Part shown: piece by piece, positions 57,903 through 64,000 of the stretch
Layout of the letters: each line of letters starts with the position of its first letter
Numbering within the stretch: position 1 is the stretch's first letter
Assembly (NCBI RefSeq): GCF_900626145.1
Contig: NZ_LR130817.1
Coordinates: 710,698 to 774,697 of the forward strand
Direction: 5' to 3'
Origin: Intestinimonas timonensis
GTDB taxonomy: Bacteria > Bacillota > Clostridia > Oscillospirales > Oscillospiraceae
Length of the DNA stretch: 64,000 bases
Notes under the pieces: generated by a model
Told to the model about the DNA's origin: nothing
What the model saw: only the letters and a program-made list of their open reading frames with translations
The model's database searches: none
Translations under genes and position numbers: made by a program

Positions 57903-59288
57903 ATGAAACTTTGGGCAGGACGCTTCCAGAAGGAGACCGATACCGCGGTCAACGACTTCAACTCCTCCATCAGTTTTGACGCGCGGCTCTATAAGGAAGA
58001 TATCGCCGGCTCCATGGCTCACGCCGCCATGCTGGGCAAGCAGGGCATCATTGAGGAGCACGAGGCGGAGAAGATCATTGAAGGCCTTCAGGCCATTCTG
58101 GCCGATATCGAGGCCGATAAGGTGGAGTTCTCCGAGGAGAACGAAGACATCCACATGAACATCGAGAGCGAGCTCACCTCCCGCATCGGGGACACGGGCA
58201 AACGCCTCCACACCGCCCGGAGCCGGAACGACCAGGTGGCGGTGGACTTTCGCCTCTACGTGAAGAAGGAGATTCCGGTCATCATCGGCATGGTGCTGGA
58301 CCTGGAGAAGGTCCTCATCAAGAAGGCCCAGGCCAATCTGGACGCCGTCATGCCGGGCTACACCCATCTCCAGCGGGCCCAGCCGACCACCTTCGCCCAC
58401 TACATGATGGCCTACGCCAACATGCTCAAGCGGGACGTGACCCGGCTGGAGGACTGCCTGGAGCGGATGGACGAGTGCCCTCTGGGTGCCGGCGCCCTGG
58501 CCACCTCCACCTATCCCGTGGACCGGTTCCAGACCGCCGCCGCCCTGGGCTTCGCAAGGCCCACCGACAACTCTCTGGATTCCGTCTCCGACCGTGACTT
58601 CGCCATCGAGTTCACTTCGGCCCTGTCCATCCTTATGATGCACCTGTCCCGGTTCTCCGAAGAGATCATCCTCTGGTGCTCCTGGGAGTTCAAGTTCGTG
58701 GAGCTGGACGACGCCTACTCCACCGGCTCCTCCATCATGCCCCAGAAGAAGAACCCCGACGTGGCCGAGCTGGTCCGGGGCAAGACGGGCCGGGTGTACG
58801 GCTCCCTCATCACCCTTCTCACCATCATGAAGGGCCTGCCCCTGGCCTACAACAAGGACATGCAGGAGGACAAGGAGCCTGTTTTTGACGCCATCGACAC
58901 CGTGGAGCAGTGTCTCCCCGTATTCGCCGCCATGGTGGACACCCTCACCGTCAAGCACAAGAACATGCAGAAGGCGGCCGCCGGAGGCTTCATCAACGCC
59001 ACCGACTGCGCCGATTACCTGGTGAAGAAGGGCCTCCCGTTCCGGGACGCCTACATGATCGTGGGCCGGCTGGTCCACATGTGCATCAAGACCGGCGAGA
59101 CTCTGGATACCCTGCCTTTGAAGGACTTCCAGTCCGTGTCCGGCGCCTTTGGTCCAGACGTGTACCAGGCCCTGGAGCTCAAGACCTGCGTGGGCGGCCG
59201 GAAGGTCTACGGCGGCCCCGCCCCCGACTCCGTCAAGACCCAGATCGAGCATATCCAGCAGTTTGTGGAGGCGCGTGAGAAGAAATGA
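57903..59288 (+). CDS. argH: Argininosuccinate lyase
   Basis: This 461-residue enzyme splits argininosuccinate into arginine and fumarate. The fumarase/aspartase-superfamily signature GSSIMPQKKNPD and the HTARSRNDQVAVDFRLYV segment are intact. TAAGGAG lies close upstream of the ATG. It overlaps argC by four bases (ATGA). Confidence 0.97.
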   Translation: MKLWAGRFQKETDTAVNDFNSSISFDARLYKEDIAGSMAHAAMLGKQGIIEEHEAEKIIEGLQAILADIEADKVEFSEENEDIHMNIESELTSRIGDTGKRLHTARSRNDQVAVDFRLYVKKEIPVIIGMVLDLEKVLIKKAQANLDAVMPGYTHLQRAQPTTFAHYMMAYANMLKRDVTRLEDCLERMDECPLGAGALATSTYPVDRFQTAAALGFARPTDNSLDSVSDRDFAIEFTSALSILMMHLSRFSEEIILWCSWEFKFVELDDAYSTGSSIMPQKKNPDVAELVRGKTGRVYGSLITLLTIMKGLPLAYNKDMQEDKEPVFDAIDTVEQCLPVFAAMVDTLTVKHKNMQKAAAGGFINATDCADYLVKKGLPFRDAYMIVGRLVHMCIKTGETLDTLPLKDFQSVSGAFGPDVYQALELKTCVGGRKVYGGPAPDSVKTQIEHIQQFVEAREKK

Positions 59289-60223
59289 AACCCAAGGTTT
59301 ACATCGACGGCCAGGAGGGTACCACCGGCCTTCAGATCTACGAGCGGCTGGGGGGACGGGACGACATCGAGCTTCTCCTCATCGACCCTGACAAGCGGAA
59401 AGACTTGACGGAGCGAAAGAAGCTCCTCAACGCCGCCGATCTATGCTTCCTGTGCCTGCCTGACGCCGCCGCGATTGAGGCAGTGGGCCTTATTGAAAAT
59501 GAAAAAACCAAGGTCATTGATGCCTCCACTGCTCACCGGACGGCAGAGGGCTGGACCTACGGCTTTCCGGAGCTGCTGGCCGGACAGCGCCAGCGGATCA
59601 AATTCGCCAAGCGGGTGGCCAACCCCGGCTGCCACGCCACCGGTTTCCTGGCTTCCGCCGCCCCTCTGACGGCCATGGGGGTCCTGCCCAAGGACGCCGC
59701 TCTCACCTGCTTTTCCCTCACCGGCTACTCCGGTGGCGGGAAGAAGATGATCGCCGACTATGAGAACGGGGAGAAGGCGGAAGCCCTTTACAGCCCGAGA
59801 ATCTACGGAACCACCCTCCGGCACAAGCACCTGCCCGAGATGAAGGCCTATGCCGGTCTCACCCAGGCCCCCATCTTCTGTCCGGTGGTGGACGACTACT
59901 ACAAGGGCATGGCCACCACCTTGATGCTGCCCGTCTCCCTGCTCACCGGCCACCCCACGGCGGAGGACCTGTGTGAGATGCTGGCCCGGTACTACGAAGG
60001 GGAGGCCCTGGTACAGGTGCAGCCCTATCAGAAGGAGGCCGCCTACCTGGCGGCCAACACCATGGCGGGGAAGGACAGCCTGACGCTGGTGGTTTCCGGC
60101 CATGAGGAACAGATCATTGTGACCGCCCTCTTTGACAACCTGGGCAAGGGCGCCTCCGGCGCGGCGGTCCAGAACATGAACCTGATGCTGGGCTTCCCCG
60201 AGACCACGGGGCTGTCCCTGTGA
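59285..60223 (+). CDS. argC: N-acetyl-gamma-glutamyl-phosphate reductase
   Basis: This 312-residue NADPH-dependent reductase belongs to the shorter (type 2) ArgC group. The catalytic Cys is Cys116 in NPGCHATG, and the N-terminal Rossmann part starts KVYIDGQEGTTGLQIYERL. It reduces acetylglutamyl phosphate to the semialdehyde. The ATG overlaps the argH stop. Confidence 0.95.
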   Translation: MKPKVYIDGQEGTTGLQIYERLGGRDDIELLLIDPDKRKDLTERKKLLNAADLCFLCLPDAAAIEAVGLIENEKTKVIDASTAHRTAEGWTYGFPELLAGQRQRIKFAKRVANPGCHATGFLASAAPLTAMGVLPKDAALTCFSLTGYSGGGKKMIADYENGEKAEALYSPRIYGTTLRHKHLPEMKAYAGLTQAPIFCPVVDDYYKGMATTLMLPVSLLTGHPTAEDLCEMLARYYEGEALVQVQPYQKEAAYLAANTMAGKDSLTLVVSGHEEQIIVTALFDNLGKGASGAAVQNMNLMLGFPETTGLSL

Positions 60224-60243
60224 CGACAAAGGAGTTGTGTGAT

Positions 60244-61506
60244 ATGAAACAGATCTCCGGCGGCGTGGCCGCCCCCAAGGGATTTACCGCCTCCGGTGTC
60301 CACTGCGGCGTGAAGAAAGGGAAGGGGGACGGCAACCAGCCCCCCATGAGCAAGATGCCCGAGGTGCTGGAGGGCAAGAAGGACCTGGCCCTCATCGTCT
60401 CCGAGCAGCCCTGCACCGCCGCGGCGGTCTACACCATGAACCGGGTGAAGGCGGCGCCCCTGTACGTCACCATGGACCACCTGGAAAACGGCGAGGCCCA
60501 GGCCATCGTGGCCAACTCCGGCAACGCCAATGCCTGCGCCCCCAACAGCCATGAGCACGCTGAGAAGATGTGCGAGCGGGCCGCCCAGGCCACCGGTCTG
60601 AAGGCCAGCGATTTCGTGGTGGCCTCCACCGGCGTCATCGGTCAGGAGCTCAACATCGCCGCCATCCAGGCCGGGCTGCCCGCCTGTGCCGCTGCCCTCT
60701 CTAAGGACGGCTCCGACGCCGCGGCCAACGCCATCATGACCACCGACACGGTGAAGAAGGAGCTGGCGGTGACCTGCTCCATCGGGGGCAAGACGGTGAC
60801 CATCGGCGCCATCGCCAAGGGCTCCGGCATGATCCACCCCAACATGGGCACCATGCTGTGCTTCGTTACCACCGACTGCGCCATCACCCACGAGATGCTC
60901 TCCGATGCCCTCCACGAGATCGTCCCCCGCACCTTCAACCGGGTGACCGTCGACGGCGACACCTCCACCAACGACATGTGCGTGGTGCTGGCCAACGGCA
61001 TGGCGGAGAACTCCCTCATCGAGTGGAAGGACGACGGCTATACCGTCTTCTACAAGACCCTGTACAGCGTCTTTGAGCAGATGGCACGCTCCATTGCTGC
61101 CGACGGCGAGGGCGCCAGCAAGCTCATCACCTGTACCGTGCGGAAGGCTCGCAGCGAGGAGACTGCCGAGCGTCTGGCCAAGGCGGTGGTGGGCTCTTCC
61201 CTGGTTAAGGCCGCCATGTTCGGCTCCGACGCCAACTGGGGCCGGGTCCTCTGCGCTATGGGCTACTCCAAAGCCCCCTTCCGCCCTGAGTATGTGGACG
61301 TGAAGTTCTCCTCCGCCGTGGGGGAGATCCTGGTGTGCCAGCAGGGCGCCGGGGTGGACTTCGACGAGGAGGCCGCCAAGAGCATCCTCAGTCAGGATGA
61401 GGTGGTCATCGATGTGGACCTCAACGAGGGTGAGCACGAGGCCACCTGCTGGGGCTGCGACCTCACCTACGACTATGTGAAGATCAACGGGGACTACCGG
61501 ACCTGA
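60244..61506 (+). CDS. argJ: Bifunctional ornithine acetyltransferase / N-acetylglutamate synthase
   Basis: This 420-residue self-cleaving enzyme recycles the acetyl group in arginine synthesis. The autoproteolysis site is the Thr in MIHPNMGTML (about residue 200). The C-terminal GEHEATCWGCDLTYDYVKINGDYRT matches the family end. I take the ATG at 60244, nine bases after AAGGAG, over the GTG at 60220, which lies before that ribosome site. It shares the transcript with argC. Confidence 0.95.
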   Translation: MKQISGGVAAPKGFTASGVHCGVKKGKGDGNQPPMSKMPEVLEGKKDLALIVSEQPCTAAAVYTMNRVKAAPLYVTMDHLENGEAQAIVANSGNANACAPNSHEHAEKMCERAAQATGLKASDFVVASTGVIGQELNIAAIQAGLPACAAALSKDGSDAAANAIMTTDTVKKELAVTCSIGGKTVTIGAIAKGSGMIHPNMGTMLCFVTTDCAITHEMLSDALHEIVPRTFNRVTVDGDTSTNDMCVVLANGMAENSLIEWKDDGYTVFYKTLYSVFEQMARSIAADGEGASKLITCTVRKARSEETAERLAKAVVGSSLVKAAMFGSDANWGRVLCAMGYSKAPFRPEYVDVKFSSAVGEILVCQQGAGVDFDEEAAKSILSQDEVVIDVDLNEGEHEATCWGCDLTYDYVKINGDYRT

Positions 61507-61538
61507 TGAGCCCGGCACATCCCATGGAGGTAACTGAA

Positions 61539-62396
61539 ATGTCCGATTTCCCCGTGGCCCAGCGGGCTCAGGTCCTGGCCGAGGCCCTTCCCTATATCCA
61601 AAAATATTATGGCAAGACCATTGTGGTCAAATATGGCGGCAATGCCATGATCTCCGAAGAGCTCCGCCAGGCCGTCATCAGCGATATCATCCTTCTCCAC
61701 CTGGTAGGCATCCAGGTGGTGGTGGTCCACGGCGGCGGCCCGGAGATCTCCGCCATGCTCAAGAAGATCGGCAAGGAGTCCAAGTTCGTGGACGGCCTGC
61801 GCTACACCGACGCCGAGACCATGGAGGTGGTCCAGCAGGTGCTGTGCGGCAAGGTGAACAAGGATCTGGTGGCCACCCTCAACGCTGTGGGCGGCCGGGC
61901 CCTGGGCCTGTGCGGCATGGACGCCGGTCTCTTCCAGGCCAAAAAGCTGGATGAGAAGTACGGCCTGGTGGGGGAGATGGTCCAGGTGGACCCCGCCATC
62001 GTCAATGACGCCCTTTCCGACGGCTACATCCCCGTGGTGTCCACTGTGGCCCAGGGGGTGGACGGTGAGACGGCCTATAATATCAACGCTGATACCGCCG
62101 CTGCCAAACTGGCGGTGGCTCTGGGAGCGGAGAAGCTCATCCTCCTCACCGATGTCCGGGGCCTCCTGCGGGACCCCAAGGACGAGTCCACACTCCTGCC
62201 GGTGGTGGAGCTCTCCAAGGTGCCCGGCCTCATCAAGGACGGGGTCATCCAGGGGGGTATGATCCCCAAGGTGGACTGCTGCGTGGAGGCGGTGCGCTCC
62301 GGCGTGAAGAACGCCGTCATCCTGGACGGCCGCATCCCCCACTCTATCCTCATCGAGCTGCTGTCCAACGAGGGCATCGGCACCATGCTGCTGTGA
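61539..62396 (+). CDS. argB: Acetylglutamate kinase
   Basis: This 285-residue kinase phosphorylates N-acetylglutamate; in many bacteria this is the feedback-inhibited step. Glycine-rich VKYGGNAM and VVVVHGGGPEIS are visible, as is GGMIPKVDCCVEAV near the end. The ATG at 61539 has GGAGG just upstream. An ORF starting at 61506 adds 11 residues that lack a ribosome site. Confidence 0.96.
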   Translation: MSDFPVAQRAQVLAEALPYIQKYYGKTIVVKYGGNAMISEELRQAVISDIILLHLVGIQVVVVHGGGPEISAMLKKIGKESKFVDGLRYTDAETMEVVQQVLCGKVNKDLVATLNAVGGRALGLCGMDAGLFQAKKLDEKYGLVGEMVQVDPAIVNDALSDGYIPVVSTVAQGVDGETAYNINADTAAAKLAVALGAEKLILLTDVRGLLRDPKDESTLLPVVELSKVPGLIKDGVIQGGMIPKVDCCVEAVRSGVKNAVILDGRIPHSILIELLSNEGIGTMLL

Positions 62397-62405
62397 GGTG
62401 ATACC

Positions 62406-63581
62406 ATGGATTTTCAGACCATAAAGGCCCGGGACGACCAGTATGTGGTGCACACCTACAACCGCTTCCCGGTTGACATTGACCACGGCAAGAACGCCAC
62501 CCTCTGGAGCGCCGAGGGAAAGGAGTACATTGACTTTACCTCCGGCATCGGCGTCAATTCTGTGGGCGTGGCCAACCCCAAGTGGGTGGATGCCGTAGCC
62601 GTCCAGGCGGCCAAGCTGGGCCACATGTCCAACCTGTTCTACACCCAGCCCTGCGGGGCTTTGGCCGAGCGGCTGTGCCGCCGGGCGGGGATGTCGGCGG
62701 CCTTTTTCGCCAACTCCGGCGCCGAGTCCAACGAGGGCCTCATCAAGCTGGCCCGGAAATACTCCTTTGACAAGTACGGGAAGGGGAGGGGGACCATCCT
62801 CACTCTGACCAACTCCTTCCACGGCCGGACGGTGACCACTCTGGCCGCCACCGGACAGGACGTGTTCCACAATTATTTCTTCCCCTTCACCGACGGTTTC
62901 CGCTCCGCCGAGCCCACTATGGACGGCATCGCCCAGGTGGCCGGCCACGACGTCTGTGCCGTCATGCTGGAGCTCATCCAGGGGGAGAGCGGCGTGTGGC
63001 CTCTGGAGCAGTCCTTCATCCACGACCTGGCCGTCCTCTGTGCTGAGCGGGACTGGCTGCTGCTGGTGGATGAGGTCCAGACCGGCATCGGCCGCACCGG
63101 CACCCTGTTCTGCTACCAGCAGTACGGCATCCTGCCCGACGCCGTCTCCTTTGCCAAGGGTATCGCCGGTGGCCTGCCCTTCGGTGGCTTCTTGGTGGGG
63201 GAGAAGTGCCGGAACGTGCTGGGTCTCGGTACCCATGCCACCACCTTCGGCGGCAACCCCATCTGCGCCGCCGCCGCTCTGACCACCCTGGACATCCTCA
63301 GCGAAGAGATGATGGGGGAGATCGCCGATAAGGGCAAATATCTCCGCAGCGCCATCGAGGCCATGGACCTGCCCTGCCTGGGCAAAACCAGGGGTCTGGG
63401 CCTGATGATCGGTGTGGAGGTCAAGCCCGGCCAGACCAACCGGGACGTGGCCATGAAGCTCATGGACAACGGCCTGCTGGTGCTGACGGCCGGGCCCGCC
63501 CTGCGGCTGCTGCCGCCGCTGACCATCACCAAGGACGAGATGGACAAGGGCCTTGCCATCATGAAACAGACCCTTTCTTAA
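62406..63581 (+). CDS. argD: Acetylornithine aminotransferase
   Basis: This 391-residue PLP enzyme is of the class III aminotransferase family. The cofactor Lys lies in SFAKGIAGGLPFGGF, and the LLVDEVQTGIGRTG motif precedes it. It converts acetylglutamate semialdehyde to acetylornithine. It starts 9 bases after argB with GAGGTG upstream. Confidence 0.96.
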   Translation: MDFQTIKARDDQYVVHTYNRFPVDIDHGKNATLWSAEGKEYIDFTSGIGVNSVGVANPKWVDAVAVQAAKLGHMSNLFYTQPCGALAERLCRRAGMSAAFFANSGAESNEGLIKLARKYSFDKYGKGRGTILTLTNSFHGRTVTTLAATGQDVFHNYFFPFTDGFRSAEPTMDGIAQVAGHDVCAVMLELIQGESGVWPLEQSFIHDLAVLCAERDWLLLVDEVQTGIGRTGTLFCYQQYGILPDAVSFAKGIAGGLPFGGFLVGEKCRNVLGLGTHATTFGGNPICAAAALTTLDILSEEMMGEIADKGKYLRSAIEAMDLPCLGKTRGLGLMIGVEVKPGQTNRDVAMKLMDNGLLVLTAGPALRLLPPLTITKDEMDKGLAIMKQTLS

Positions 63582-63621
63582 CACAGGAAAAACGAGAGAA
63601 GTAAGGATGAGGTGATCGACG

Positions 63622-64000
63622 ATGAAAAAAGACCTGCTCAAGCTGCTGGATCTGACCCGGGAGGACATTACCAAGATCCTGGACGTGGCCGACCAGATGA
63701 AATACAACCAGAAGCACGGCCTGCCCCACGACTGCCTGAAGGGCAAGACTCTGGCCATGATTTTTGAGAAAAACTCCACCCGGACCCGCGTATCCTTCGA
63801 GGTTGGGACCTACCAGATGGGAGGGCACGCTCTCTTCCTCTCCGGCAAGGAGAGCCAGATCGGCCGGGGAGAGCCCATCGCCGACACCGCCCGGGTGCTC
63901 AGCCGCTACTGTGACGGCATCATGATCCGCACCTATGGACAGGACGAGGTGGAGGAGCTGGCCAAGTACGCCACCATCCCCGTCATCAACGGTCTTACCG
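63622..64000 (+). CDS. argF: Ornithine carbamoyltransferase (N-terminal part, cut by window edge)
   Basis: The first 126 residues are visible. The carbamoyl-phosphate-binding motif is [13 protein letters not shown], and the [28 protein letters not shown] segment is typical. It carbamoylates ornithine to citrulline. GAGGTG lies upstream. The gene continues past 64000. Confidence 0.95.
   Translation, partial: MKKDLLKLLDLTREDITKILDVADQMKYNQKHGLPHDCLKGKTLAMIFEKNSTRTRVSFEVGTYQMGGHALFLSGKESQIGRGEPIADTARVLSRYCDGIMIRTYGQDEVEELAKYATIPVINGLT

Noticed and set aside
61494..63779. 761-codon open frame opposite argB, argD and argF
   Set aside because: It is antisense to three clear arginine genes; no motif recognised.
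1..64000. CRISPR array or restriction/defence island
   Set aside because: No regularly spaced direct repeats and no cas, restriction or known defence genes were found.

Overview
The window looks like chromosome of a high-GC, Gram-positive gut-type Clostridia, probably an Oscillospiraceae of the Flavonifractor/Lawsonibacter/Intestinimonas kind. This is inferred from the G+C-rich coding, strong GGAGG ribosome sites, a large Bacillus-type SRP RNA, a T-box leader, SLH-domain surface proteins, a non-discriminating AspRS plus GatCAB route to Asn-tRNA, and Clostridia-style ICE genes. No species can be fixed from the sequence alone.

Layout. Positions 1-9,100 are a graveyard of mobile DNA: a decayed IS66 element, an orphan large serine recombinase with a small upstream ORF, two short inverted-repeat elements (one MITE-like with an 11-bp duplication), a fragment of a heavy-metal P-type ATPase, and ICE genes. 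One ICE gene is fused to a piece of a 2-hydroxyacyl-CoA dehydratase activase. The block ends at an intact tRNA-Ala and a decayed tRNA-like sequence. Positions 9,190-13,620 hold SRP RNA, dnaX, ybaB, a small membrane exporter, a DUF1275 protein and a family-4 uracil-DNA glycosylase. Positions 13,700-18,660 are a T-box-controlled aspS-gatC-gatA-gatB operon. Positions 18,700-26,710 carry a surface 5'-nucleotidase, a MATE pump with a divergent MerR regulator, an amino-acid permease and a GH13 amylase fused to a flavodoxin-fold reductase.

Positions 26,850-36,210 contain an XRE regulator with greA, an IS3-family element that landed inside the greA/antiporter terminator, a cation/proton antiporter under a fluoride-type riboswitch, an SLH protein, a RodA/FtsW-type protein, and tsaE-tsaB-upp with a GNAT gene. 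Positions 36,270-41,360 hold a second secreted protein, a Cys-rich mini-protein, tRNA-Arg and a cobalamin-riboswitch-controlled BtuFCD-like importer. Positions 41,590-52,170 hold an amidase, rsmA, polA, rimI, a small XRE unit, tsaD, a hairpin array, a DUF4358 lipoprotein and clpC, whose start codon is missing or non-canonical. Positions 52,350-56,410 hold a ferredoxin, a His-rich protein, and a hydrolase/acyltransferase-like/zinc-ribbon membrane cluster. Positions 56,500-64,000 are an arginine operon (argG-H-C-J-B-D-F), with argF cut by the window edge.

Most of the window is ordinary core chromosome. The unusual content is the mobile-element wreckage at the left edge, the terminator-targeted IS3 insertion, the amylase-reductase fusion, the fluoride-riboswitch antiporter, the clpC start problem and several dyad-rich regulatory regions.
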